The position numbers were made by a program, and so were the translations under genes. Of a stretch of 64,000 nucleotides of DNA, positions 1 to 10,321 are shown piece after piece. The notes beneath the pieces are model-generated. The model ran no database searches and was not told the origin of the DNA. It saw only the letters and a list, made by a program, of their open reading frames with translations. This DNA is from UBA10649 sp037130755. GTDB taxonomy: Bacteria > Actinomycetota > Actinomycetes > S36-B12. Numbering within the stretch: position 1 is the first letter of the stretch; every line of letters begins with the position of its first letter. The stretch lies in contig JBAXSI010000011.1 in NCBI GenBank assembly GCA_037130755.1, positions 1 to 64,000 of the forward strand, read 5' to 3'.

Positions 1-1103
1 TGCAGGAGCAGAACTGGTTCTTCAAGCTGAGCGCGTTCCAGGACCGGCTGCTTTCGTACTACGAGGCCAACCCGGACGCGATCCAGCCGCGCAGCGCCCA
101 CAACGAGGCGGTGTCGTTCATCCGTCAGGGGCTCGTCGACATCTCGATGTCGCGCTCCAGCGTCAGCTGGGGCATCCCGCTGACGTGGGACCCGACGCAG
201 GTCATCTACGTCTGGTTCGACGCCCTGCTCAACTATGCGACAGCAGTCGGGTACGGCGCGGAGCCCGGCTCATCCGAGGCTGCGCTCTTCGACCGGGTGT
301 GGCCGCCCGACGTGAACCTCGTCGGCAAGGACATCCTCAGATTCCACGCGGTCTACTGGCCGGCGATGCTGATGGCCGCCGGGCTGGAGCCGCCCCGCCA
401 GGTGTTCGCGCATGGCTGGCTGCTCGTCGGCGGCGAGAAGATGTCGAAGTCGAAGCTGACCGGTATTGCGCCGTCGCAGATCGTCGACCACTTCGGGTCC
501 GACGCCTTCCGCTACTACTTCCTCCGCGCGATCCAGTTCGGCCAGGACGGGTCGTTCTCCTGGGAGGACATGTCGGCCCGCTACACGTCCGAGTTGGCCA
601 ACGGCCTGGGCAACCTCGCCTCGCGCGCCACGGCCATGGTGGGCAAGTACTGCGACGGGGTGCTGCCAGCGGCCCATAACTTCGCCGAGCCCGAGCAGAA
701 GGTCATCGCCGCTCTTGCCCGCACGGTCGACGTCGCCGACGAGTCGATGGGCTCCCTCGACTTCTCCACCGGCCTCGCGGCGATCAAGGAGTTCGTCGAC
801 CTCGTCAATGGCTACGTCACCGAGCAGGAGCCGTGGGCGCTGGCCAAGGACGAAGCCAACCGCGCGCGACTCGAGGTCGTCCTCTACACGATCTGCGACG
901 CGCTTCGCGCCCTCGCCGTCCTCTACAACCCGGTCATGCCCAAGGCGATGTCGTCACTGTGGCAGCAGCTCGGCGCGCAGGCGCAGCTCGGCCCGTTGGC
1001 GGAGCAGCGAGTGTCCGACGTGGCGCGCTGGGGCCAGTTGCCGCCGGGGACGCTCGTCACCAAGGGCGAGAGCCTGTTCCCGAGACTCGACGAGGCACCG
1101 TGA
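1..1103 (+). CDS. metG: Methionyl-tRNA synthetase (3' part; 5' end outside window)
   Basis: Charges tRNA-Met with methionine in the cytosol. The reading frame is open from base 3, so the gene enters from the left edge and only the C-terminal part of the protein is seen. Visible class I features are the NWFFKLSAFQ stretch just inside the edge, the VIYVWFDALLNY segment, and the KMSKS loop at 438-452. The anticodon-binding helical domain follows. The protein ends shortly after this domain with no C-terminal EMAP/Trbp-like tRNA-binding domain. The stop overlaps the tatD start by GTGA, so the two are translationally coupled. Identification is firm. Confidence 0.97.
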   Translation, partial: QEQNWFFKLSAFQDRLLSYYEANPDAIQPRSAHNEAVSFIRQGLVDISMSRSSVSWGIPLTWDPTQVIYVWFDALLNYATAVGYGAEPGSSEAALFDRVWPPDVNLVGKDILRFHAVYWPAMLMAAGLEPPRQVFAHGWLLVGGEKMSKSKLTGIAPSQIVDHFGSDAFRYYFLRAIQFGQDGSFSWEDMSARYTSELANGLGNLASRATAMVGKYCDGVLPAAHNFAEPEQKVIAALARTVDVADESMGSLDFSTGLAAIKEFVDLVNGYVTEQEPWALAKDEANRARLEVVLYTICDALRALAVLYNPVMPKAMSSLWQQLGAQAQLGPLAEQRVSDVARWGQLPPGTLVTKGESLFPRLDEAP

Positions 1104-1945
1104 CCCTGGTCGCTGCGCCGGAGCCGCTCGCGGCGCCAGTCATCGACACGCACACGCACCTGAACCTTCACGACCGCTACCTGCACGGCGAGTCCGTTCC
1201 CGATCCAGACGAGCTGTTGTCGATGGCGGCGTCGGTCGGCGTGCCCAAGGTCGTCCAGATCGGGTGCGACGTCGACTATGCGCGGCACTCGGTCGAGCTG
1301 GCGCGCACTCGTCCCGACGTCGTCGTCGGCGTCTCCGTGCACCCGAACGACGCGGCGCGTATCCACGAGCGCGACGGCGCGCAGGCCCTCGACGCGGCCA
1401 TCGACGAGATCGGCGAGCTGGCCCGCGAACCCGTCGTCCGGGCGGTGGGGGAGACCGGCCTGGACTACTACCGAACCGGCGAGGACCTGCACGCGGCGCA
1501 GCAGCACGCCTTCCGCAGGCACATCGCGCTCGCCAAGGAGCTCGACAAGGTGCTCGTCATCCATGACCGGGACTCCCATGAAGACGTGCTGGCCGTGCTC
1601 GAGAACGAGGGCGCACCGGAGCGCGTGATCTTCCACTGCTTCTCCGGCGACGCCGAGATGGCAGCGCACTGTTCCGAGCGCGGCTGGTTCATGTCCTTTG
1701 CGGGACCGATCACCTACAAGGCCAACGATGCGCTTCGCGCGGCGATGGCCCGAGTCCCCGACGAACTCCTCCTCGTTGAGACGGACGCGCCGTACCTGAC
1801 GCCCGTGCCACACCGCGGCAAGCCGAACGCCTCGTACCTGATGCCCCACACGGTGCGTTTCATGGCCGAGCAGCGAGGTGCTGACGAGGCGTCGATGTGC
1901 GACCTGCTCTACGCCAACGCCCAGCGCGCATTCGGCGCGTGGTGA
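1100..1945 (+). CDS. tatD: TatD-family metal-dependent DNase
   Basis: A 281-aa TIM-barrel metal-dependent hydrolase of the TatD/YcfH family; members are 3'-5' DNases linked to DNA repair. Metal ligands expected for the family are visible: the HTH pair (H18, H20) in DTHTHLN, Glu in GETGLDYY, His in VIHDRDSHED, His in IFHCFSG, and Asp in LVETDAPYLTP. I chose GTG at 1100 because it overlaps the metG stop by 4 nt and gives a family-length protein. The metG-tatD-rsmA-ispE order is a common actinobacterial housekeeping cluster. The cellular substrate is not shown by the sequence. Confidence 0.95.
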   Translation: MTLVAAPEPLAAPVIDTHTHLNLHDRYLHGESVPDPDELLSMAASVGVPKVVQIGCDVDYARHSVELARTRPDVVVGVSVHPNDAARIHERDGAQALDAAIDEIGELAREPVVRAVGETGLDYYRTGEDLHAAQQHAFRRHIALAKELDKVLVIHDRDSHEDVLAVLENEGAPERVIFHCFSGDAEMAAHCSERGWFMSFAGPITYKANDALRAAMARVPDELLLVETDAPYLTPVPHRGKPNASYLMPHTVRFMAEQRGADEASMCDLLYANAQRAFGAW

Positions 1946-2826
1946 GCGCCGAGCAGCCAGGCGCCCTGCTGGGTGCAACCGACGTTCGCGCTCTTGCGGC
2001 CGAGCTCGAGATCCGACCGACGAAGAAGTGGGGTCAGAACTTCGTCATCGACCCCAACACCGTCGAGCGCATCGTGCGATCTGCCCGACTCGACGAGGAC
2101 GACGAGGTCCTCGAGGTCGGGCCTGGGCTGGGCAGCCTCACGCTCGCCTTGCTTCCGCATGCTCGTGCGGTCACTGCCGTCGAGATCGATCCCGCGCTGG
2201 CGGGGCGCCTGCCGCGCACCGTCCTTGAGCGCCTGCCGCAGTACGCGGATCGGCTGAACGTCCTGAACGCCAACGCAATGCGCCTCGATGCGCTGCCCGG
2301 TGCCCCCACCGCGCTCGTGGCGAACCTTCCCTACAACGTCGCCGTTCCCGTCGTCCTGCATCTGCTCTCAGTCGTGCCCTCGATCAGGTCCGTCCTCGTG
2401 ATGGTCCAGAAGGAGGTGGCCGATCGCCTCGCCGCGGAGCCGGGCAGTCGCGTGTACGGAGTGCCGAGCGTCAAGGCGCGCTGGTACTGCCACATCGAGT
2501 CGGCCGGCAATGTCGGAACGAAGGTGTTCTGGCCCGAGCCGCGTGTCGACTCAGGACTGGTGCGCATGACGAGGCACGATCCGCCGACGTGCATCAGCGG
2601 GCGGGCGTCGACTTTCGAAGTCGTCGATGCGGCGTTCTCGCAACGACGCAAGACGCTGAGGGCTGCGCTGGCGACCTTCGCCGGTGGCGCCGCTGTTGCT
2701 GAGCGTGCGCTGCGCCGCGCTGGCATCGATCCTTCGCTGCGTGGTGAGCAACTCGACGTGGCGGACTTCGCCCGTCTGAGCGATGCGCTGGCGAGCGAGC
2801 GCGCGACGATGCCCGAATCGGAATAG
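1942..2826 (+). CDS. rsmA: 16S rRNA dimethyladenosine transferase RsmA (KsgA)
   Basis: SAM-dependent enzyme that dimethylates two adjacent adenines near the 3' end of 16S rRNA (A1518/A1519 in E. coli numbering) late in 30S assembly. It is 294 aa. Motifs are GQNFVID at residues 31-37, the SAM-binding EVGPGLGSLT at 58-67, and the catalytic NLPY at about 128. The C-terminal helical domain with FSQRRKTLR is present. The GTG start at 1942 overlaps the tatD stop by GTGA; an open frame continues 45 nt upstream but lies wholly inside tatD. Loss of this family gives kasugamycin resistance, a point from general knowledge. Confidence 0.96.
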   Translation: MSAEQPGALLGATDVRALAAELEIRPTKKWGQNFVIDPNTVERIVRSARLDEDDEVLEVGPGLGSLTLALLPHARAVTAVEIDPALAGRLPRTVLERLPQYADRLNVLNANAMRLDALPGAPTALVANLPYNVAVPVVLHLLSVVPSIRSVLVMVQKEVADRLAAEPGSRVYGVPSVKARWYCHIESAGNVGTKVFWPEPRVDSGLVRMTRHDPPTCISGRASTFEVVDAAFSQRRKTLRAALATFAGGAAVAERALRRAGIDPSLRGEQLDVADFARLSDALASERATMPESE

Positions 2827-2830
2827 CCTC

Positions 2831-3748
2831 GTGAGCGTGTCCCTGTCGTCGGTAACGGTGCGGGTGCCGGCCAAGGTCAACCTGCAGTTGTCGGTTGGGC
2901 CGCTGCGTCCGGACGGCTTCCACGAGCTCGCGACAGTCTTCCAGGCCGTCAGCGTCTTCGACGAGGTCACCGCGCGCAGTCGCTCCGACGTGGGTATCTC
3001 ACTGACGATCAGCGGCGAGGGAGAGGGTCAGCTGCCCCTCGACGACGGCAATCTTGCCTACCGCGCCGCAATGTCCCTGGCCGAGTTCGCGGGCATCGAG
3101 CCTGTGGTTGACCTCGTGATCCGCAAGGCCATCCCGATCGCCGGGGGCATGGCTGGTGGAAGTGCTGACGCAGCCGGGGCGCTCGTCGCCTGCGACGCGC
3201 TGTGGCGGCTGGGCACCCATCGCGATGACCTGAGCAGCCTCGCGGCCGATCTCGGTGCCGATGTGCCGTTCGCCCTGCACGGGGGCACGGCGATCGGCAC
3301 CGGCAAGGGCGAGAACCTCACATCGGTGCTGACGCGCGGCTCCTTCCACTGGGTCTTCGCGCTCGCCGAGGGGGGCCTGTCCACGCCGGCCGTCTACGCG
3401 CAGTGCGATCGGCTGCGCGAAGCGCGGCCGGTTCCCGAGCCGTACGTCTCGGACATGCTGATGCAGGCGGTGCGCGCGGGCGATCCTGTGCTGCTCGGCA
3501 AGGCCCTCCACAACGACCTTCAGGCGGCGGCACTGTCGCTTCGGCCATCACTGGGCCAGGTGCTCGAGGTTGGCGATGACTTCGGGGCACTGGGTGCAGT
3601 GGTCTCCGGCAGTGGTCCCACCTGCGCGTTCATCGCCCGCGACGAGGAGCACTCGCTGGATCTCGCCGTCGCGCTGACGGCTTCAGGCGTGTGCCGGACG
3701 GTGCGCCGTGCGACGGGGCCGGTTGCCGGCGCCAAGGTCGTCGGCTGA
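2831..3748 (+). CDS. ispE: 4-diphosphocytidyl-2-C-methyl-D-erythritol kinase
   Basis: GHMP-fold kinase of the non-mevalonate (MEP) pathway that phosphorylates CDP-methylerythritol using ATP. It is 305 aa. The N-terminal VRVPAKVNLQLSVG is typical of IspE, and the GHMP ATP-binding loop PIAGGMAGGSADAAG lies at residues 102-116. A C-terminal VSGSGPTCAF glycine-rich motif is also present. I chose GTG at 2831, 4 nt after the rsmA stop; a weak GGAA lies 7 nt upstream. Isoprenoid precursors from this pathway also feed the polyprenyl synthase at the far end of the window. The stop is only 3 nt from the stop of the convergent ABC-F gene. Confidence 0.96.
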   Translation: MSVSLSSVTVRVPAKVNLQLSVGPLRPDGFHELATVFQAVSVFDEVTARSRSDVGISLTISGEGEGQLPLDDGNLAYRAAMSLAEFAGIEPVVDLVIRKAIPIAGGMAGGSADAAGALVACDALWRLGTHRDDLSSLAADLGADVPFALHGGTAIGTGKGENLTSVLTRGSFHWVFALAEGGLSTPAVYAQCDRLREARPVPEPYVSDMLMQAVRAGDPVLLGKALHNDLQAAALSLRPSLGQVLEVGDDFGALGAVVSGSGPTCAFIARDEEHSLDLAVALTASGVCRTVRRATGPVAGAKVVG

Positions 3749-3751
3749 CCG

Positions 3752-5398
3752 TCAGCCGGCAGCCACCTCGGTCACCTGTCCGTCCTCGACGTGCCAGCGT
3801 CGGGTGAGCCGCACGGTGTCGAGCATGCGCCGATCGTGGGTTACGAGGAGCACCGTCCCGTCGAACGACTCGAGCGCCTCCTCCAGTTGCTCGATCGCGG
3901 GCAGGTCCAGGTGGTTGGTCGGCTCATCGAGGACGAGCAGGTTCACTCCTCGCGCCTGAAGCAGGGCCAGGGCCGCACGTGTGCGCTCGCCAGGTGACAA
4001 CGACGCGGCTGGGCGTCCGACGTGGTGGGCCCCGATGCCGAACTTCGCCAGCAGGGTTCGCACGTCCGCGGTGGGCCAGTCCGGCACCTGCAGGGAGAAG
4101 GCGTCGACGAGCGCCTCGTCGCCCTCGAACAGCGCACGTGCCTGGTCCACCTCGCCGACCACGACGCCCGAGCCGATGCTCACCTGGCCGGAATCCGGGG
4201 CCACGCGGCCCAGCAGCAGCGCGAGCAGGGTGCTCTTGCCAGCGCCGTTGGGTCCGGTGATGGCCACGCGGTCGCGCAGGTCGAGCTGCAGGTCCACGGG
4301 CCCGAGGGTGAATGCGCCGCGTCGCACGATCGCTGCCCGGGCGGTGGCGACGACGTCACCGGAGCGGGGGGCCGCCGCGATGGTGAACTCGAGGCGCCAC
4401 TCCTTGCGCGGCTCGTCGACCACCTCGAGCCGTTCGATGAGGCGCTCGCTCTGCCGAGCCTTCGCGGCCTGCTTCTCGGTCGCCTCCGTCCGGAACTTCC
4501 GGCCGATCTTGTCGTTGTCGGTCGCCTTGCGCCGTGCGTTCTTGACGCCCTTCTCCATCCATGCGCGCTGCGTGCGCGCGCGTGCCTCGAGCTCGGACCG
4601 GCGGCCGGCGTACTGCTCGTAGTCGAGGCGTGCCTGCCGACGCGCAACCGATCGCTCGTCGAGGTACGCCTCATATCCGCCGCCGTAGGTGGAGATGCGC
4701 TGCAGGCTGCGATCGATCTCGACGATCGACGTCACTGTGCGGGCGAGGAACTCCCGGTCATGGCTGACCACGACGACGGGCGCTTCGAGGCCGTCGACGA
4801 ACTCCTCGAGCAGGTCCAATCCCTCATTGTCGAGGTCGTTCGTCGGCTCGTCGAGGAGGTACGCATCGAAGCGGGAGAGCAGGAGTGCTGCCAGACCTAC
4901 GCGAGCAGCCTGACCGCCGGACAGCACGGTCATCGGCACGTCGAGTCGAACGTCGAGCCCGATCGCCTCGATGACGCTGCCGATCCTGTCGTCGAAGTCG
5001 GCCGCCCCGAGCGCGAGCCATGCCTCGAATGCGTGCGAGTACTGGTCCTCGGCATCGGGCGTCGCGTCAACGAGGGCGGCGGAGCAGCGGTCGAACTCGG
5101 CCTGGGCGTCGGCCACTCCCGTGCGCCGAGCGAGGTGGTCGCGCACGGTCTCGTCATCGACGAGTTCGGGCTCCTGCGTCAGGTAGCCGATGTGCGACCC
5201 GGCAGGCACGACCCGGACCGTCCCGGCGTCCGGCGGTCGCAGTCCGGCCAGGATCCGCAGCAGGGTGGACTTGCCTGCGCCGTTGGGACCGACGAGGCCG
5301 ACGACGTCCCCCGGGGCCACGATGAGGTCCAGGCCGGTGAAGAGCTCCCGTTCGCCCTGGCGGGCCGCCACGTCCCGGGCTTGCATGGTGGCGCTCAT
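3752..5398 (-). CDS. ABC-F family ATPase (ribosome-associated type)
   Basis: A 548-aa protein with two ABC ATPase domains and no membrane segments, as in the ABC-F family that acts on ribosomes (translation factors or antibiotic-protection proteins). Walker A copies GPNGAGKST occur at residues 37-45 and again in the second half. Signature and Walker B motifs are LSGGQAARVG with LLDEPTNDLD, and LSPGERTRAA with LVLDEPTNHLD. A charged Arg/Lys-rich linker (about residues 235-330) separates the domains, as in the P-site-tRNA-interaction motif. The gene sits alone on the minus strand, next to ispE in many actinobacteria. Which ABC-F subfamily it belongs to cannot be told by eye. Confidence 0.93.
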   Translation of the reverse strand: MSATMQARDVAARQGERELFTGLDLIVAPGDVVGLVGPNGAGKSTLLRILAGLRPPDAGTVRVVPAGSHIGYLTQEPELVDDETVRDHLARRTGVADAQAEFDRCSAALVDATPDAEDQYSHAFEAWLALGAADFDDRIGSVIEAIGLDVRLDVPMTVLSGGQAARVGLAALLLSRFDAYLLDEPTNDLDNEGLDLLEEFVDGLEAPVVVVSHDREFLARTVTSIVEIDRSLQRISTYGGGYEAYLDERSVARRQARLDYEQYAGRRSELEARARTQRAWMEKGVKNARRKATDNDKIGRKFRTEATEKQAAKARQSERLIERLEVVDEPRKEWRLEFTIAAAPRSGDVVATARAAIVRRGAFTLGPVDLQLDLRDRVAITGPNGAGKSTLLALLLGRVAPDSGQVSIGSGVVVGEVDQARALFEGDEALVDAFSLQVPDWPTADVRTLLAKFGIGAHHVGRPAASLSPGERTRAALALLQARGVNLLVLDEPTNHLDLPAIEQLEEALESFDGTVLLVTHDRRMLDTVRLTRRWHVEDGQVTEVAAG

Positions 5399-5404
5399 GG
5401 GGTC

Positions 5405-5410
5405 ATTGTG
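5405..5410 (-). promoter_or_regulatory. Possible -10 box of leaderless ABC-F transcript
   Basis: CACAAT (read on the minus strand) ends 6 nt before the ATG at 5398, the same spacing as other predicted leaderless starts in this window. It lacks the first T of TANNNT, so support is weak. Confidence 0.35.
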
Positions 5411-5462
5411 CTGGAGTCGGCGCGTGTGCCGGCTCGGGCGGTTTCGGGGGTGTTGATTCCGT

Positions 5463-5479
5463 GTTCGCGGTTGGCGTAC
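5463..5479 (+). promoter_or_regulatory. Candidate ClgR operator upstream of clpC
   Basis: GTTCGC, 5 nt, then GCG at 5463-5476, extended to GCGTAC at 5479, forms an imperfect inverted repeat. It matches the actinobacterial ClgR box GTTCGC-N5-GCG known upstream of clp genes. It lies about 20 bp upstream of the predicted -35 element, a position fit for an activator. ClgR itself is not encoded in this window. Confidence 0.6.
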
Positions 5480-5497
5480 TGGGCGCCAATCATTCGG

Positions 5498-5523
5498 GGA
5501 ACACCGGGCATTAGGTCACGGTT
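5498..5523 (+). promoter_or_regulatory. Candidate SigR/SigH-type promoter for clpC
   Basis: GGAAC at 5498-5502, exactly 18 nt, then GTT at 5521-5523. This fits the GGAAT/C-N18-GTT promoter pattern of the actinobacterial thiol/heat-stress ECF sigma factors (SigR in Streptomyces, SigH in mycobacteria). Transcription would start near 5530, giving a leader of about 80 nt before the SD sequence at 5597-5605. A separate TAGCAT at 5571-5576 could serve as a housekeeping -10 box but has no clear -35. Confidence 0.5.
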
Positions 5524-5611
5524 GGACGACGAGAAGGCTGCGGCTGGGAGGCGATGCTCCCCGCGGCGGTTAGCATTTACCAATCTGGCGGGGCTTAGGA
5601 CGGAGTAGGGC

Positions 5612-8137
<2,526 letters not shown>

Positions 8138-8168
8138 TCGTCGCAATCACGAAGGGCGGTGGCGCGCC

Positions 8169-8636
8169 GTGGTGAACGGGCCGCTCATCCCAGGGATGCG
8201 CGAGTTCGACACGCCTCGGCGCGGGGTGCTGCCGTGGCTGATCGGCCTGCTGGTCGTGGTCGTGGCCCTTGTGGTCGTTGCCGGCTTCGTCGGTGGCGCG
8301 GGTCCCTTGCGCTTCCTGGGGCTGACGACGTCGGGGCTGCAGTCCGTCCAGTACCGCACGACCACCGACGACTCCGCGCTCCAGGTTGCCGTCGCGATGC
8401 CGCCCACCGGGCTGTGCCGCGACGACGAGATCAACGTCATCGCCTTCGAACGCGGCAACCGCGTCGAGATCGACAGCACGGTCACTCGGCCGCGCCAGTC
8501 CTCATGCCCCGTCGCCAGCCTCGGCGGAGATGTCACGTGGGTCGACGTGAAGCTGGGTGCGCCGCTTGGCGACCGCACGGTCATCCGGCTGCCCGACCGG
8601 CAGCCGCTGCCGCGCGACATCGCGAGCCTGGGCTAG
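8169..8636 (+). CDS. Uncharacterised single-pass membrane protein
   Basis: Function not recognised. The product is about 155 aa: a short cytosolic N-terminus, one strong transmembrane helix (GVLPWLIGLLVVVVALVVVAG begins near residue 20), then an extracytoplasmic domain of about 100 aa with two Cys (in GLCRDDE and SCPVAS) that could form a disulfide. Start choice is unsure: GTG at 8169 or 8172 with GAAGGG at 8151-8156, or ATG at 8196. It follows clpC by 31 nt and may be co-transcribed. It ends 4 nt before the mutY stop on the other strand. Confidence 0.7.
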   Translation: MVNGPLIPGMREFDTPRRGVLPWLIGLLVVVVALVVVAGFVGGAGPLRFLGLTTSGLQSVQYRTTTDDSALQVAVAMPPTGLCRDDEINVIAFERGNRVEIDSTVTRPRQSSCPVASLGGDVTWVDVKLGAPLGDRTVIRLPDRQPLPRDIASLG

Positions 8637-8640
8637 GCCC

Positions 8641-9564
8641 TCAGGCCGGCAGCCCGTACCTCCCGCGGGCGTGTGCCTGCACGAGACCGTCCTCCACGAG
8701 GCTGTCCAGTGCCCGCGATGCCTGGGCCGGATCGGGCCAGCCCGACTCGAGCGCCTTGCGGGTGAGCGTGGTGCGGTGGTCCCGGAGCCTGCCGAGCACG
8801 TGACCACGGGCCTGCCGATCGCTGCCGACGTACTCGGGCTGGCGGCGAGGGGTGCGGTCGTCGTCGGGCTGTCCCAGGGTCGTCCAGGTGCAGGAGCCGA
8901 TGACGGGGCATCCGTCGCAGGCCGGCCGCCGGGCCGTGCACACGAGCGCGCCGAACTCCATGACGGCTGCCGACCAGCGAGCGCTGCGGGCGTCGGTCGC
9001 CGGCCACAGGTCGTCCGCCCTGGCTCGTTCGCCTGCAGTGATGTGCGGCAGCGCCGAGGCTCGCCCGTCGAGTGTCCGGGCGATGACGCGGCGCACGTTC
9101 GTGTCCATCACGATCGATCGGCGCCCGTAGGCGAAGGCCTGGATGGCGGCGGCGGTGTAGTCACCGACCCCCGGGAGGGCCAGGAGCGCGGCTCGGTCGG
9201 CGGGCACCTGGCCACCGTGGTCCCGCACGATGATGCGCGCGCTCTCATGGAGGCGCTTGGCCCGACGGGGGTACCCCAGGCGCCCCCACGCCCTCAGCAC
9301 GTCGGCCAGGGGTGCGGCGGCCAGTTCGTGTGGCTGCGGCCAGCGGGCCATCCAGTCGGGCCACATGGGCAGGACCCGGTCGACCGGGGTCTGCTGGAGC
9401 ATGAACTCACTGACGAGGACCCCCCACGGGGTGCTCGAGCGCCACGGGAGGGGGCGTTCGTGGACGTCGAACCAGGCCAGGAGCTGCCCAACTAGGGCCT
9501 CCTCCGCGGCGGAGGGGGGTTCGACCGGCACGCAGGGATCGTGCCACGGTGTCCGTGGCCGCAC
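8641..9564 (-). CDS. mutY: A/G-specific adenine glycosylase MutY
   Basis: Base-excision repair glycosylase that removes adenine mispaired with 8-oxoguanine. It is up to 307 aa. Catalytic Glu is E53 in SEFMLQQT, and the catalytic Asp is D154 in VMDTNVRRV. A helix-hairpin-helix LPGVGDYTAAA lies at 130-140. The 4Fe-4S ligands C209, C216, C219 and C225 have the C-x6-C-x2-C-x5-C spacing. The C-terminal NUDIX-like 8-oxoG recognition domain is missing and replaced by about 75 residues resembling a winged helix. GTG at 9564 is the longest start; GTG at 9531 would leave more room for the divergent promoter at 9567 and is a fair alternative. Confidence 0.93.
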   Translation of the reverse strand: MRPRTPWHDPCVPVEPPSAAEEALVGQLLAWFDVHERPLPWRSSTPWGVLVSEFMLQQTPVDRVLPMWPDWMARWPQPHELAAAPLADVLRAWGRLGYPRRAKRLHESARIIVRDHGGQVPADRAALLALPGVGDYTAAAIQAFAYGRRSIVMDTNVRRVIARTLDGRASALPHITAGERARADDLWPATDARSARWSAAVMEFGALVCTARRPACDGCPVIGSCTWTTLGQPDDDRTPRRQPEYVGSDRQARGHVLGRLRDHRTTLTRKALESGWPDPAQASRALDSLVEDGLVQAHARGRYGLPA

Positions 9565-9566
9565 AG

Positions 9567-9572
9567 TAGCGT
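9567..9572 (+). promoter_or_regulatory. -10 box TAGCGT, predicted leaderless start
   Basis: TAGCGT ends 6 nt before GTG 9579. No ribosome-binding site precedes that GTG, so the transcript probably begins at or next to the start codon. Confidence 0.6.
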
Positions 9573-9578
9573 GGTCCC

Positions 9579-10235
9579 GTGAGCTCGCTGATGAACCCGA
9601 TCGGGCCCGAGCCGTCGACGGTCTACTGGATCCGGCGGGTCGCGATCGTCGTCGTGGTCATCACGGTCCTCATCGCCCTGTGGTGGCTGATCGGCGCGCT
9701 GCGCGGAGGTGGCGGTTCGACCTCGTCGGAGCCCGCGGCGTCGGCAGCGCCGTCGGGTGCGGCGAGCGCAGCCCCCGGTGGGTCTGCTGCGCCGTCCGGC
9801 GCAGCCAGTGCCGCGCCGTCGTCGACCAAGGCGGCTGTGACGCAGTGCCCTGACTCGGTGATCAAGGTCGAGGCCACCACGGATGCCGCGACGTACCCGG
9901 TCGGATCGACTCCGAAGCTGACGCTCACGATCACCAATACCGGGTCCGCGACCTGCAAGCGCGACGTCGGCCCCAAGGCGAACGCGCTGGAGATCACGTC
10001 CGGCGGCTATCACGTCTGGTCCAGCGACGACTGCAACGCCAGCAACAAGAGCAAGGTCATCAAGATGCAGCCGGGCGACAAGGTCGCCTCGAGCATCACC
10101 TGGGACGGTCACCTGTCGCAGAAGGGCTGCCCCAACGGCAAGGGCGCGGCAGCCAAGGCCGGCCGGTACGCCCTGACAGGCAAGAACGGCACGGTCAGCA
10201 GTTCCGAGACACCCTTCGGCCTCACCGCCAAGTAA
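9579..10235 (+). CDS. Membrane-anchored extracytoplasmic protein with Ala/Pro/Ser-rich linker
   Basis: Specific function unknown. The 218-aa product has a short cytosolic N-terminus, a transmembrane helix at about residues 22-42, and a low-complexity linker at about 44-85. The linker is built from repeats of SAAPSGAA and SAAPGG type. A C-terminal beta-rich domain of about 130 aa follows. That domain has four Cys (in TQCPDS, ATCKRD, DDCNAS and KGCPNG), probably paired outside the membrane. It resembles in layout the DUF4232-like exported proteins of actinobacteria, but I cannot assign it. The GTG start is set by a -10 box 6 nt upstream. Confidence 0.72.
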   Translation: MSSLMNPIGPEPSTVYWIRRVAIVVVVITVLIALWWLIGALRGGGGSTSSEPAASAAPSGAASAAPGGSAAPSGAASAAPSSTKAAVTQCPDSVIKVEATTDAATYPVGSTPKLTLTITNTGSATCKRDVGPKANALEITSGGYHVWSSDDCNASNKSKVIKMQPGDKVASSITWDGHLSQKGCPNGKGAAAKAGRYALTGKNGTVSSSETPFGLTAK

Positions 10236-10237
10236 CC

Positions 10238-10321
10238 CCTCCCGCCGAGAGGCAGGGGATGGTCCTGAAACGAAGTATCGGAGGCCCGTTTGACGACCAC
10301 TGCCTGCCTCTCGGCGGGAGG
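10238..10321. repeat. 84-nt palindromic element: perfect 19-bp inverted repeat
   Basis: The left arm 10238-10256 (CCTCCCGCCGAGAGGCAGG) and right arm 10303-10321 are perfect reverse complements. The 46-nt interior holds further pairing (TGGTC with GACCA, AAACG with CGTTT), so the whole segment could fold into one long hairpin. It fills the gap between the stop of the membrane protein (10235) and the stop of convergent disA (10322). It could be a bidirectional terminator, although it has no U-tract, or a copy of a dispersed palindromic repeat. No second copy was noticed in this window. Confidence 0.75.
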
